Notes: generated by a model not told the origin, from the sequence alone. A stretch of DNA of 64,000 bases from Oceanospirillaceae bacterium (GCA_013215375.1 JABSRB010000010.1:62001-126000); one strand, 5' to 3'; positions 8,413-17,944 are shown, numbered from the stretch's first letter. Program-made: numbers and translations.

Positions 8413-9741
8413 TTACTTTTTATTACCGGTTTCCAATTTCGCCTCCAAATGCCTGCTGTACTTAGACATTGAGAAACAGATGATAAAGAATACTATCGCG
8501 CCGAAAATCAACGGTTCTTTATGCAAGCCAAGCCATGGAACGTCTCTGGAGATGGAGCGCAGCATACCCAAAATATCAAATAAGCCAATAATAGACACTA
8601 AGGTGGTGTCTTTGAGTAGACCAATAAAACTACCAACGATATTGGGGATCATATATTTCAGCGCCTGAGGCATGATAACGAAACCCATCGTACCCCAATA
8701 ACCTAAACCTATGGTGTGTGCCCCCTCATACTGTCCTTTTGGAATAGCCTGCAGCCCGCCACGCACGGTTTCTGCCATGTAACAAGCATTGAACAGGCAA
8801 ACGGCAATGATCACTTGGGTAAGCTTGTTCAAGACGAACCCTTCGGGCATAAACAATGGAAACATGGTAGTCGCCATGAACAACACTGTGATCAATGGTA
8901 CCGAGCGGAATATCTCAATAAAACCGGTACTCAATATACGTATGATGGGTAATTTACTGCGCCGTCCGAGTGCCAGGATTATGCCTCCGGGCAGTGAGCA
9001 GGCAATACCGATGCCAGCGATCGCCAAGGTTAAAAATAGTCCGCCCCACTTAGTCCAGCTTACCGCCACTTCCTGCCACTGAGACTGAAAGACAAAGGCA
9101 ATCACTAAGCTCAGCGCCACGAGGGCAAGCATCAGATTACGCTGTACCTTTTCATCTTCGGAGAACTTTGCAACAAGGCTTTGTAATACTTGGCCCAAAC
9201 TCTGTTCTTTGAACAGTCCGATCAACATGTTAATCACGTTGGCGGGAAGCGCAACCAATGCAGCTGCGACCATCAACTGCATAAACAACCCTTTATCGCC
9301 TCCGGCAAACAAATAGCCTGCGAGGAATGGATAAAAAGTAACAACAGTAACGCCTATCCAGATTTTTCCTTTGACCTTGCGCATCCACAGCGGTGCCATC
9401 CACAATATTAGCAGCAACCCACCTAAATCAATCCGCCAGATTTCCTCTCGAGGATAGCGACCATAAAAAATATTATCCATCCAATCGATCACGCCCGCCC
9501 AGCAAGCACCCGTCAGACTATAGTCATAGCAAGCACGACGGTTATCAGCGACTAAAGTTGCATCGGCAAAGCCCCATACATACACCCCTTGGAGGGTAAT
9601 ATAGACAATATAAAGGGTGAAAATTGTTAATGCACCGTTAAACCACGAACTGAATAAACTTCTGCGCATCCAACCCAGCATACTGGTTTCCGACAGCGGC
9701 GCGGGCCGAGTCGGTGTTTTATTTAAAGTAATAATAGCCAC
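8413..9741 (-). CDS. aapM: General L-amino-acid ABC transporter permease AapM
   Basis: The 442-residue inner-membrane permease is much longer than HisM/GlnP-type subunits because of the extended N-terminal half with extra membrane segments that marks the Aap/Bzt family. The conserved permease core is in the last 220 residues, with F-R-S-V-P-L-I-T-V-L-F and the EAA loop A-E-T-V-R-G-G-L-Q-A-I-P-K-G-Q. It starts at a GTG, 2 bases after the aapQ stop. With AapQ it forms the heterodimeric channel importing a broad range of L-amino acids, usually including Glu, Asp, Gln and Asn. Confidence 0.92.
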   Translation of the reverse strand: MAIITLNKTPTRPAPLSETSMLGWMRRSLFSSWFNGALTIFTLYIVYITLQGVYVWGFADATLVADNRRACYDYSLTGACWAGVIDWMDNIFYGRYPREEIWRIDLGGLLLILWMAPLWMRKVKGKIWIGVTVVTFYPFLAGYLFAGGDKGLFMQLMVAAALVALPANVINMLIGLFKEQSLGQVLQSLVAKFSEDEKVQRNLMLALVALSLVIAFVFQSQWQEVAVSWTKWGGLFLTLAIAGIGIACSLPGGIILALGRRSKLPIIRILSTGFIEIFRSVPLITVLFMATTMFPLFMPEGFVLNKLTQVIIAVCLFNACYMAETVRGGLQAIPKGQYEGAHTIGLGYWGTMGFVIMPQALKYMIPNIVGSFIGLLKDTTLVSIIGLFDILGMLRSISRDVPWLGLHKEPLIFGAIVFFIICFSMSKYSRHLEAKLETGNKK

Positions 9742-9743
9742 AG

Positions 9744-10961
9744 TTAACGCTCCACCAGTTGCACACGTTTATTATAAATATTTAACAGCCAAGAAATGGA
9801 TAAGCTGATAAACATATAGAAAGCCATGGTCATACCGACCATTTCCACCGCATGCCCCGCTTGATTAAGCCCGGTTTGCATAAATAGCGAGACAATGTCG
9901 GCATAACCGATAGCAATGGCGAGCGAAGAATTCTTCACCGTATTCATCCACTGACTGATCATTGGCGGCACTATGGCAGGCATTGCCTGCGGGATAATCA
10001 CCAGCGCCATCACACGTCCAGGTTTCAGGCCTATTGCCATGGCTGCATCGTGTTGTCCACGACTCACCGATAAAATACCCGCGCGCACACTCTCTGCCAT
10101 CTGTGCCGAGTGATAAATACTCAGGGCAAGTAATAACGCTAAGAAAGACGGAGGTAAGGTGGTTCCGCCAACGAAATTAAAGCCTTCTAAAACGGGCATA
10201 TCCCAACTCAGCGGAGCCCCCGTCAAGACAAAAGCTATCCCGGGAAGCGCTATTAATATTAATAGCGAGCGCAGCAATATCGGAGTCTGTTCACCGGATT
10301 CGTCTTGTGTCTTGTGTGCCTTGCGGCGCATTATAAACACTGCAACTACAGCCACCACAGCCGCGATAGCCGTCACCCAAAACAACTCACCGTAGACCGG
10401 TGTCGCCATATAAAGACCGCGATTGTTAAGTAACAACATTTCAGAGCCGAACGAGATATCGATGGTTTTTCGTACTACTGGCAATAAGCTGAATACACCG
10501 ATATACCAAAAGACGATTTGTATAAGAAGCGGGATATTTCTGAATATTTCTATGTAAGCCAAAGTGACTTTAGAGACCAGCCAGTTATTCGACAGGCGCA
10601 TCACGCCTAAGATAAAACCGAAAAAAGTCGAGACGATGATCGCCAAGAAAGAAATGAATAATGTATTGAGGGCACCGATGATAAAAATATCACCGTATGT
10701 GCCTATCCCCGGGGTGTATTCGACTAATTTAAAATCGGTATCAAAGCCCGCGACACTACCAAGGAAGCTAAAGCCAGTACTCATACCGCGCGCTGCCAAG
10801 TTTTCCGAAGTATTGGTAAATAGATACCAGCCTAACCAGCCCACTATCGATAGTGTTATAAGTTGATAAAAAATTGACCGTACTCGTTGATCTTGAAAGA
10901 AATTAAATTTCTCAACGGGCCTAGCCCTATTGTTAATGTCTGTTTTAGCGTTTTCAGCCAT
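9744..10961 (-). CDS. aapQ: General L-amino-acid ABC transporter permease AapQ
   Basis: The open frame reaches 10979, but ATG 10961 (M-A-E-N-A-K-T-D) is preferred because it has a GGGAG ribosome-binding site 5-8 bases upstream, inside the longer frame. The 405-residue permease has an N-terminal permease segment (F-R-N-I-P-L-L-I-Q-I), a long insertion with extra helices, and a C-terminal EAA loop A-E-S-V-R-A-G-I-L-S-V-S-R-G-Q. This split arrangement is diagnostic of AapQ/BztB. Followed at once by aapM; separated from aapJ by 330 bases that contain two stem-loops. Confidence 0.92.
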   Translation of the reverse strand: MAENAKTDINNRARPVEKFNFFQDQRVRSIFYQLITLSIVGWLGWYLFTNTSENLAARGMSTGFSFLGSVAGFDTDFKLVEYTPGIGTYGDIFIIGALNTLFISFLAIIVSTFFGFILGVMRLSNNWLVSKVTLAYIEIFRNIPLLIQIVFWYIGVFSLLPVVRKTIDISFGSEMLLLNNRGLYMATPVYGELFWVTAIAAVVAVVAVFIMRRKAHKTQDESGEQTPILLRSLLILIALPGIAFVLTGAPLSWDMPVLEGFNFVGGTTLPPSFLALLLALSIYHSAQMAESVRAGILSVSRGQHDAAMAIGLKPGRVMALVIIPQAMPAIVPPMISQWMNTVKNSSLAIAIGYADIVSLFMQTGLNQAGHAVEMVGMTMAFYMFISLSISWLLNIYNKRVQLVER

Positions 10962-11229
10962 AGTCACTCCCATAACCATTGTTAACCTAAATCTTCAGGA
11001 ATAAATTCTGCGTCCTCCAGCAGATACTGATCTGAATACTAATAAGTGAAGACGTTTTGATACTGCCAGACCAAGTCAAACTCAGTAACAACAGCAATAC
11101 AGGTGAATATTTTGCAGATAATTGTTAGCGCTTATAAGGAAGGCTCTAAATTGAAAAAACGTCCTCAAAAGCGGAAGCCTGTGACTTGAGTAAATATAAT
11201 ATTCAAGTCCACAAGCTGCGTTTAGTCGA

Positions 11230-11279
11230 TTGGCAGCTATCCGTTTGAAAGCTGCCAAATGGAGGCCAATCGGCCTCCA
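11230..11279 (-). promoter_or_regulatory. Tandem perfect stem-loops between aapJ and aapQ
   Basis: Two hairpins follow the aapJ stop in the direction of transcription. The first pairs TGGAGGCC (11260-11267) with GGCCTCCA (11272-11279) around a 4-base loop. The second pairs TTGGCAGC (11230-11237) with GCTGCCAA (11251-11258). Neither is followed by a U-run. Such structures between a binding-protein gene and its permease genes commonly protect the upstream mRNA or attenuate read-through, giving more binding protein than channel; that role is inferred here. Confidence 0.7.
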
Positions 11280-11289
11280 ACCAACCGTA

Positions 11290-12330
11290 TTAACGCATTG
11301 GTGGGGAGTACATCAAACCACCGTTAGTCCAAAGCGCATTTAATGAACCAGCGCGGTCAATACCTATGCCTAATTTACCATGACCCATATATGTCTCATA
11401 AATTTCGCCATAGTTACCAACAGCCTTAATGATGTTGTAAGCCCAATCTTTCTCTAAGCCTAAACCTTTGTGCAATTCGCCTTCGGCACCGAGCATACGG
11501 CGAATGTTAGGGTTTTTAGAATTATCGCGCATCTCATCAACATTTGCCTGGGTAATCCCTAACTCCTCAGCATTGATCAAGGCAAAGACACTCCAGCGCA
11601 CAATATCAGCCCACTGGTTATCACCGTGACGAACCGCAGGTGCCAATGGCTCTTTAGACAACGTTTCAGGGAGTATCATATGATCGCCTGGCGTAGGGAA
11701 AGAGGCGATATTGGCCGCCATCGATGATTTATCACCCGTTACTGCGTCACAGCCACCGTTCAAATAAGTATCGTCGCGAACATTGTAATCTTCGAAAGTT
11801 GTGTTACTGATTTTAAGATTATTAGAGCGACTAAAGTCGGTCAAATTCAATTCAGTCGTCGTTCCTGACGTCACACATACTTTAGCGCCTTTAAGCTGTA
11901 AAGCACTAGTGATGCCACTGTCTTTGCGTACGGTAAAACCTTGACCGTCATAGAAATTTGGTGGTAAAAAATCCAGTCCCAACTGAGTATCACGGCTCAA
12001 GGTCCAAGTCGCGGTGCGCGACAACAAGTCAGATTCACCGTTTGCTAGCGAGGTAAAACGTGCCTGTGAACTCACCGATTGAATTTCAAGCTTGCTCTTG
12101 TCGCCAAAGATAGCTGCTGTCACAGCCTGACAGATCGCTACATCCAGTCCATACCAATTGCCATCGGCATCTAAATTGTAATAACCCGGTGAAGGCGGAC
12201 CAACTTGGCAGCGCACATTGCCGCGCTCTTTAACAATTTCAAGGGTTGATTTAGCCGATGCAAAGTTAGCACCTGCCACCATAGAGGTAGCAATAACGGC
12301 CACCGATAACATAGTTGCGCTTAATTTCAT
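11290..12330 (-). CDS. aapJ: General L-amino-acid ABC transporter, periplasmic binding protein
   Basis: The 346-residue protein has a signal peptide (M-K-L-S-A-T-M-L-S-V-A-V-I-A-T-S ... cleavage near A-S-A-K). The mature part shows AapJ/BztA features: R-G-N-V-R-C-Q-V-G near residue 36, G-L-D-V-A-I-C-Q-A-V, the L-S-R-T-A-T-W-T-L-S-R-D motif, and V-C-V-T-S-G-T-T-T-E. The length and the paired cysteines fit this subfamily rather than short GlnH-type proteins. First gene of the operon; its promoter lies in the 545-base region facing the divergent LysR gene at 12876, a likely regulator. Confidence 0.92.
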   Translation of the reverse strand: MKLSATMLSVAVIATSMVAGANFASAKSTLEIVKERGNVRCQVGPPSPGYYNLDADGNWYGLDVAICQAVTAAIFGDKSKLEIQSVSSQARFTSLANGESDLLSRTATWTLSRDTQLGLDFLPPNFYDGQGFTVRKDSGITSALQLKGAKVCVTSGTTTELNLTDFSRSNNLKISNTTFEDYNVRDDTYLNGGCDAVTGDKSSMAANIASFPTPGDHMILPETLSKEPLAPAVRHGDNQWADIVRWSVFALINAEELGITQANVDEMRDNSKNPNIRRMLGAEGELHKGLGLEKDWAYNIIKAVGNYGEIYETYMGHGKLGIGIDRAGSLNALWTNGGLMYSPPMR

Positions 12331-12875
12331 GGAACATCCTCTTCATTTAACGATGGTAAGGTGCCCAATACGGACATCCTCATTTAGGGAACAGGCTTTA
12401 AATGTTCAACTGACCTAAATAGATTACTGTATATAAAGTAGTACAGATAAGACTAGTAGTCAGGTAAATGTCGAACACTCAAAGCATCTTCTAATAAAAT
12501 ATATACTGAAAAAAGAATTTAGCATTTTTTTATGTCGTATTATTCGATATTAGCAGTATATTTCACTGTTTAATATTGAATGTTAAATATGACAAAAAGG
12601 TTACATTATTATTATTTGATGCCAATTTTAGAAAATTATTGCTGCACACATGATAAACAATCGTGTCTGTTGCTATTGTTTATACTTTAAAGGATGCTGT
12701 TTATTAATTATTATCAGCGATTCAGTGTGCTGCATAAATGTTGGTGAAATTAATATACGGTGGCTACCACTGGCGGTCTAATACCTTTATTGAGATCACC
12801 AATGCAATAAACACATCACGCTATCAAATAAGAATCAATTAACGACAATAGGGACATTAGAGTGGATTTATCTGT
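12331..12875. promoter_or_regulatory. Divergent control region between aapJ and the LysR gene
   Basis: This 545-base region is strongly AT-rich from about 12430 to 12760 and contains no gene. It must carry the aapJ promoter and that of the LysR gene, and probably LysR boxes. The last bases before the LysR start (AGTGGATTTAT then TGTATGGAA) resemble the leader of the paralogous LysR gene at 5342 (AGTGATTTAT then TATGGAA), so the duplication included the leader. Confidence 0.5.
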
Positions 12876-13862
12876 ATGGAATTGAAATGGTTAGAAGATT
12901 TTATTAGTTTATCGAACTCTGGGAACTTCCGGCTCTCTGCCGAGCAGCGCTTTGTCTCGCAGCCCGCTTTTAGTCGCCGCATACAATCATTAGAAAACTG
13001 GGTCGGGGCAGAGCTAATAGACCGCTCCTGCCAGCCAATATGTATGACAGAGGCCGGGCGCGAATTTAAACCGGTAGCGCTACATATCGTGCGCACTGCC
13101 TATCAAGCGCGCAATGAAATAAGAGCCAAAGACAGCGCCGATCGCCAGAAGATATGCTTCTCCACCCTCAGCACCCTATCCCACAGTTTTATGCCCGCCT
13201 GGCTCAAAGGATTAAAGCCTTATACAGACATCAGCAGCGTCAGCATGCGCTCAGATTACATGGGTATCGATGCCTATTTACAGGCATTAGAATCTGGTGA
13301 AGTCGATTATTTCATCGGTTATGAAGACTCAAGTAGCGCCCTAAAAATTGATACCGATAAATTTCCCTCACTGTGTATTGGCACAGAGCGACTAGTGCCG
13401 GTGGTCAGCCCCGATGCCAATGGCAATCCCAACTGGTGGCTACCTGACCGACCCCAGAGCCCCATCCCCTACCTGCAAACTAACACCCATAAAGATCGCA
13501 ACTACTCGCTGCTGTACTGGTCAGTAAACAGCTTAATCAACAAACACTACCCAGATCTCACCTTTGTCCCCGTCTATGAAGCCACCGCCACTACCTCAAT
13601 AAGAGCAATGGTATTAGAAGACTACGGCGTCGCCTGGTTGCCACTGTCTATTATTGACCAAGATTTAGCCAGCGGCGATTTAGTGCGCGCCGCCAAAGAG
13701 GAAGATGACATAGAGGTAGATATTAAGATTTTTAAATACTTTGATGCCAGCGAAGATAAGCTCAGCAAGTTTTGGCAGATAGTACAAAAACATGGCCAGA
13801 AAAAACCAAGCAGCCGCCCTCTCGTCGCGGGAAAGTTTTATAAGGAGGTGGGAAGGAAATAG
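12876..13862 (+). CDS. LysR-family transcriptional regulator, paralogue B
   Basis: The 328-residue regulator has the LysR helix-turn-helix at residues 1-60 (F-R-L-S-A-E-Q-R-F-V-S-Q-P-A-F-S-R-R) and a C-terminal effector-binding domain. It is divergent from aapJ, the usual arrangement for a LysR protein and its target. It is the close paralogue of the protein at 5342-6283 but has an extra basic tail of about 15 residues (K-P-S-S-R-P-L-V-A-G-K-F-Y-K-E). The two paralogues enclose the asparaginase and aap genes. Likely effector: an amino acid; not shown by sequence. Confidence 0.88.
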   Translation: MELKWLEDFISLSNSGNFRLSAEQRFVSQPAFSRRIQSLENWVGAELIDRSCQPICMTEAGREFKPVALHIVRTAYQARNEIRAKDSADRQKICFSTLSTLSHSFMPAWLKGLKPYTDISSVSMRSDYMGIDAYLQALESGEVDYFIGYEDSSSALKIDTDKFPSLCIGTERLVPVVSPDANGNPNWWLPDRPQSPIPYLQTNTHKDRNYSLLYWSVNSLINKHYPDLTFVPVYEATATTSIRAMVLEDYGVAWLPLSIIDQDLASGDLVRAAKEEDDIEVDIKIFKYFDASEDKLSKFWQIVQKHGQKKPSSRPLVAGKFYKEVGRK

Positions 13863-13910
13863 GTGAGCTGTGAGCTGTGAGCTGTGAGCTGTGAGCTGTG
13901 AGCTGTGAGC
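13863..13910. repeat. 7-bp tandem repeat (GTGAGCT) of about 6.9 units
   Basis: Forty-eight bases directly after the LysR stop are an uninterrupted run of the heptamer GTGAGCT. Seven-base units do not preserve frame, and no gene crosses them. This is a simple-sequence repeat prone to slippage. A second heptamer run, of different sequence, is at 55114-55155. Confidence 0.95.
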
Positions 13911-14024
13911 AAAGGATATTTTTAACCTTCATTGCTCGCAACTTTTTTGCCTGTTACTTTTATCTTTGCTCTGTGCCTTTTGAAGTGAATAAAAAATTAG
14001 CGTGTTATAGAAGGAACTACCAAA

Positions 14025-14332
14025 ATCTAATTTGTCCAAAAGCTTTGGTTTGTACTGACTTAAGACCACCGACTAAAAACTAAAGACCCTTTTCACCACA
14101 GAGGGCACAGAGGCGCTTCGCTACACAGAGAAAACATAAGATCTTCTCTAATCTTTTCTCGGTGCTCTCTGTGGTAAATAAAAAACAGTACTTCATCCCT
14201 GATCGATACGACCACAATCTAATCAGACCGAAAGCCTTGGCTTGAACTGACTTAAGACCACCGACTAAAAACTAAAGGCCTTTTTCACCACAGAGAACAC
14301 AGAGGCGCTTCGCTACACAGAGAAAAATAAGA
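14025..14332. repeat. Direct repeat pair of about 117 bases in intergenic DNA
   Basis: Copy 1 (14025-14141) and copy 2 (14217-14332) align over their whole length. They share TTAAGACCACCGACTAAAAA, then CACCACAGAG, then CACAGAGGCGCTTCGCTACA. Between them, GGTGCTCTCTGTGGT is the inverse of the CACCACAGAG segment, so the block can also fold. No reading frame is conserved between copies. This is a non-coding dispersed-repeat type; the whole 13863-14555 spacer contains no gene I can support. Confidence 0.85.
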
Positions 14333-14555
14333 CATTCTTCATTAAGGGATCCCTTCCCTTTGACCAAAAAACAACAGGCCTACGACTAAAGTTATATGCG
14401 CTTTGGCTTCTTTTATTTATCTGACCGATGTATAACGGATATTGAGGCTGTGATTTAGAAGCATTAAGGAAATAGATTTTTAAGCGGTGTACATACCTTT
14501 ATTGCTCTGCCTCAATAACAAGACCCTATCGAATTAGTCATATTGGAGTAGCCCA

Positions 14556-15716
14556 ATGTCGTCAAATATTATTTTACCGCGCATCATGCAAATCGGAGAA
14601 GGCGCTAGTAACGCTATTGTCGAAGTGCTTGCCAGCTTAAATTGTCAGCACCCGCTTATTATTACCGACAAAATGATGGTGAAGCTGCACTACGCTGGCA
14701 ACATTCAAAAAATCCTTTCGGACCATAATATTCACGCTGATGTATTTGACGATACCTTGCCTGAGCCAACAGTCAGTTCTATTCAAGCAGGCGTGGCCAA
14801 GGTACGCAGCGGTAATTACGACTGTATTATAGCCCTCGGTGGCGGCAGCCCCATTGACAGCGCAAAAGCGATTGGCATTTTAGGAAAATTGGGCGGCGAG
14901 ATGCGTGATTATAAATTCCCGAGAATCGTTAACGAAACTGGCTTACCGATTGTCGCGATACCAACAACAGCAGGCACTGGGTCCGAAGTCACCCGCTTTA
15001 CCATTATTACCGATGAGACAACTGATGAAAAAATGCTCTGTGCAGGCGTGGGTTTTATGCCGGTAGCGGCTTTAGTTGATTTCTCGTTAACTTTATCGCT
15101 GCCAGCCAGAACTACTGCCGATACCGCAATTGATGCACTGACACATGCGATGGAAGCCTATGTCAGTAAAAAAGCTAATGCTTACAGTGACTCGCAGGCA
15201 CTGGCGGCAATGCGCTTGATCGGCCCCAACTTGCGTGATGCCTATCACGACGGTAACAATAAAAAAGCCCGAGAGGCTTTAATGTTAGGCTCAACTCTAG
15301 CGGGCATCGCGTTCTCCAATGCATCCGTTGCATTAGTGCACGGTATGAGCCGGCCAATAGGGGCTGCTTTTCATGTGCCACACGGGTTATCCAACGCTAT
15401 GCTGCTACCCGCTGTCACTGAATTTTCTATCCCCTCAGCAACCTCCCGATACGCAGATTGTGCCAGGGCAATAGGGGTGGCAAATGATGCGGATAGTGAC
15501 ACAACAGCCAATCAAAAATTATTACAGGAGCTAATCGCACTTAATGAGGAGCTACAAGTGCCGACTCTTGAGCAGTTTGGCGCTGACAGGCAGCGATTTT
15601 TAGAGCTGCTGCCGACCATGGCCGAGCAAGCGCTAGCGTCGGGTTCACCCGCTAATAATCCTATTGAACCTAGTGCAGCGCAAATAATTGCTATCTATCG
15701 CCAACTTTGGCCATGA
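14556..15716 (+). CDS. Iron-containing alcohol dehydrogenase
   Basis: The 386-residue protein belongs to the group III (Fe-ADH) family. The NAD(P)-binding G-G-G-S-P-I-D-S-A-K-A is near residue 97 and T-T-A-G-T-G-S-E-V-T near 137. Metal ligands are expected in D-T-A-I-D-A-L-T-H-A-M-E-A-Y (near 190) and V-H-G-M-S-R-P-I-G-A-x-F-H-V-P-H-G (near 266). A ribosome-binding site (TTGGAG) precedes the ATG. Monocistronic, followed within 3 bases by a MITE-like repeat. The substrate could be a simple alcohol, a hydroxyacid or an aldehyde; the neighbours do not say. Confidence 0.88.
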   Translation: MSSNIILPRIMQIGEGASNAIVEVLASLNCQHPLIITDKMMVKLHYAGNIQKILSDHNIHADVFDDTLPEPTVSSIQAGVAKVRSGNYDCIIALGGGSPIDSAKAIGILGKLGGEMRDYKFPRIVNETGLPIVAIPTTAGTGSEVTRFTIITDETTDEKMLCAGVGFMPVAALVDFSLTLSLPARTTADTAIDALTHAMEAYVSKKANAYSDSQALAAMRLIGPNLRDAYHDGNNKKAREALMLGSTLAGIAFSNASVALVHGMSRPIGAAFHVPHGLSNAMLLPAVTEFSIPSATSRYADCARAIGVANDADSDTTANQKLLQELIALNEELQVPTLEQFGADRQRFLELLPTMAEQALASGSPANNPIEPSAAQIIAIYRQLWP

Positions 15717-15718
15717 AT

Positions 15719-15847
15719 GAGACCTCAGCATAACTACTGCACTCGATAATACGGCGTTAAAATATGCTCATTTACACTAGTAGACTCCGCTATTTCGTTG
15801 GTTTTTGCCTTGTCTTAGCAACGTGAACTACGTTATGCAGAGGTCTC
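15719..15847. mobile_element. 129-bp MITE-like element with GAGACCTC termini, copy 1
   Basis: The left end GAGACCTCAGCATAAC and the right end GTTATGCAGAGGTCTC are inverted repeats of 16 bases with one mismatch. The same unit recurs at 19675-19813. Its interior shares TACTGCACTCGATAATACGG, then TAGACTCCGCTAT, then TTTTTGCCTTGTCTTA with copy 2. It has no coding capacity and sits between the converging ends of the alcohol dehydrogenase and histidine-kinase genes, where the termini could also act as a bidirectional hairpin. Confidence 0.85.
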
Positions 15848-15877
15848 ATAAAATTCAAGCAAAGATAATTAGCCCAA

Positions 15878-17242
15878 CTAACGTTTAACATCCAGTGGCA
15901 AACGCACTGTTACGCAAGTACCTTTGCCCAATTCACTCTCGATATTTAATTGTCCATCATGGGCGTTTACAATCAACTGACATAGATACAAGCCTATGCC
16001 AAAACCTCCGGTATCTCGGGTTCGGGACACATCAGCTCGGTAGAAGGGCTCAGTGATGTGTGCTAGATCCTCAACGGACATCCCCAAACCATGATCTTGC
16101 ACAACCACTAGTAGTATATCGCTTTCTATCAATATTTCGATACTGGGAACAATCTCGGCGTCACCACCATGACAGATCGCATTGGTCAGTAAATTTCGCA
16201 GCAATAAACGCATGCGCTGGGCATCGACGGATATCGGCGGCACAGGTTGCGTTTGATGCAGTATAGTTTTCATACTATTTGCCGGTAACTGCGCCACCAC
16301 TTGGGCGACTAGTTCATCCATCTGTACCCACTCTTTGTGCAACACCGCATGCGGCGTATTAATACGCTCTGTTTCCAGTATATCGGTAATCAGATTTTCC
16401 ATTTCCAGTAAGTCTTCTTCCAGCCTGGCACTGTTCGTCGAAGGCTCTAACATTTGCACCGCAATTTTAGCGCGGGTTAAAGGCGATCTCAACTCGTGGC
16501 TAACCGCTAACAATAACTGTCTTTTGGCATCCAACATTTGAGTTATTTGCTCAGCCATTTGGTTAATGCTGCCGGATAGTTCTCCTAAATCGTTATTGGC
16601 TCTAATAGGCACCCGATAATCCAACTCGCCGCGCCCCATGTGTTTCACGCCCTTTTTAATGTCCTGCACTGGCCGTAACATGCGTCGTAACTGCCAAAAA
16701 CTCAGCACAAAAATGACCAATAATGTGCATAATGCCCAAGTGCCGATGCGATGGGATTGCGCTTTTCTCCCATCGTGCAGCAACTCAAAATAGACGCTGT
16801 AGTCATCAAACTTATTGCGCATTATCATCCGGTCATCGTTCTCACCAAAGGCAACCTGCTGCCCTTGTTTACGCCATTTCGGCAAATAATCATGACCTTT
16901 TTTACCCCAATTTCGCTCGCGATGCTCAAACTCTATTTCCGCAAGGTCAAGGGGTTGCCCCGTCGATGAAAAGTTAATCTCTGGGCTGCTAATATAAATA
17001 TTAACCGGCAGACGTTGCGCCAATTTTTTCGCCTGTTCAATATCGGGAGGATTGCCGATATCGTCGTTGATGTAATCTAAATACTGCTCTAGATGCGGTC
17101 GAACATTAGCTTTCCACTGGCTGGCAAAGCCGCTGATGATAACCACCAAAATTAAAATCACAATAGCGCCACCTGCGATGGCAAAAACCAACATTAAGCG
17201 ACTGGCAAGAGACTGTTTAAAATGTGTTTTGATATTAATCAT
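15878..17242 (-). CDS. Sensor histidine kinase, CpxA-like
   Basis: The 454-residue inner-membrane kinase has a first membrane segment at 17-40, a periplasmic domain of about 125 residues, a second segment at 168-185 and HAMP at 187-240. The dimerisation/phosphoacceptor motif A-V-S-H-E-L-R-S-P-L-T has the histidine at 249. The ATPase boxes are N (L-L-R-N-L-L-T-N-A-I), G1 (D-H-G-L-G-M) and G2 (G-G-F-G-I-G-L-Y-L-C). It follows the response regulator by 18 bases. The Spy/CpxP-like gene upstream supports an envelope-stress role. Confidence 0.88.
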   Translation of the reverse strand: MINIKTHFKQSLASRLMLVFAIAGGAIVILILVVIISGFASQWKANVRPHLEQYLDYINDDIGNPPDIEQAKKLAQRLPVNIYISSPEINFSSTGQPLDLAEIEFEHRERNWGKKGHDYLPKWRKQGQQVAFGENDDRMIMRNKFDDYSVYFELLHDGRKAQSHRIGTWALCTLLVIFVLSFWQLRRMLRPVQDIKKGVKHMGRGELDYRVPIRANNDLGELSGSINQMAEQITQMLDAKRQLLLAVSHELRSPLTRAKIAVQMLEPSTNSARLEEDLLEMENLITDILETERINTPHAVLHKEWVQMDELVAQVVAQLPANSMKTILHQTQPVPPISVDAQRMRLLLRNLLTNAICHGGDAEIVPSIEILIESDILLVVVQDHGLGMSVEDLAHITEPFYRADVSRTRDTGGFGIGLYLCQLIVNAHDGQLNIESELGKGTCVTVRLPLDVKR

Positions 17243-17260
17243 AAGGTTTATCTCTGGGCT

Positions 17261-17944
17261 TTAGTGCTTGCTAGTAGCGATTGCGACAAAGGCATAGCCT
17301 GAGCCATAAACCGTTTTAATAGGTTCAGTGGGCTTAAGTTTGGCGCGCAAGCGGCTGATTAAAATATCTACAGAGCGACTAAAAAGTTCAGTATCAATGC
17401 CTTTGAGTTGGTTCAAAATATCGTCCCTTGAAAAATCTTTGCCGGGATTTTGTGCCATTAACAGCAATAACTGATATTCCATGGTGGTGAGCTGTAATTC
17501 GCGAGTCCCTACTAAGACCTTGCGCTGTGCTAGATCAATAGTTAATGACTCAAATTCCAATACTGAGGGTGCGACAGGTGCAGCCACTTTACGTTTGATA
17601 ATAGTATTTAACCGCGCCACTAATTCACGCGGATCAAAAGGTTTGGCCAAATAGTCATCGGCACCTATCTCCAGGCCTACTACCTTATCGGTCACCTCGC
17701 CACGGGCGGTGAGCATGATGATGGGGATTTCACTGAATTGACGAATCTTACGACAGACTTCAAAACCATCCATCTCAGGCAACATGACATCCAAAATAAC
17801 CGCGTCATAATCTTGCTGCTGTAATTTATTGATACCGAGCGAAGGCAACAGTGCGCTGTGAATTTCAATCGCGTAACGTTCACAGTATTCAAGCAGCAAC
17901 GGTGCTAATTTTTTGTCATCATCTATCAGTAAAACTTGGTACAT
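17261..17944 (-). CDS. OmpR-family response regulator, CpxR-like
   Basis: Start chosen at ATG 17944 (M-Y-Q-V-L-L-I-D-D-D) because AGGGG lies a suitable distance upstream; the ATG 9 bases earlier would leave no spacing. The receiver domain has the acidic D8-D9-D10 cluster, phospho-acceptor D52 (V-I-L-D-V-M-L-P-E), T-A-R and a lysine in A-K-P-F near 102. A winged-helix OmpR DNA-binding domain fills the last 100 residues (T-T-M-E-Y-Q-L-L, S-V-D-I-L-I-S-R-L-R). Paired with the kinase at 15878; target genes probably include the Spy-like gene just upstream. Confidence 0.9.
   Translation of the reverse strand: MYQVLLIDDDKKLAPLLLEYCERYAIEIHSALLPSLGINKLQQQDYDAVILDVMLPEMDGFEVCRKIRQFSEIPIIMLTARGEVTDKVVGLEIGADDYLAKPFDPRELVARLNTIIKRKVAAPVAPSVLEFESLTIDLAQRKVLVGTRELQLTTMEYQLLLLMAQNPGKDFSRDDILNQLKGIDTELFSRSVDILISRLRAKLKPTEPIKTVYGSGYAFVAIATSKH

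Noticed and set aside
13863-13910. Short regular repeat considered as a CRISPR array
   Set aside because: Units are 7 bases with no spacers; it is a simple tandem repeat.
13898-14083. A 61-codon plus-strand frame after the LysR gene
   Set aside because: It starts in the heptamer repeat, runs through duplicated non-coding repeat sequence and has no ribosome site.
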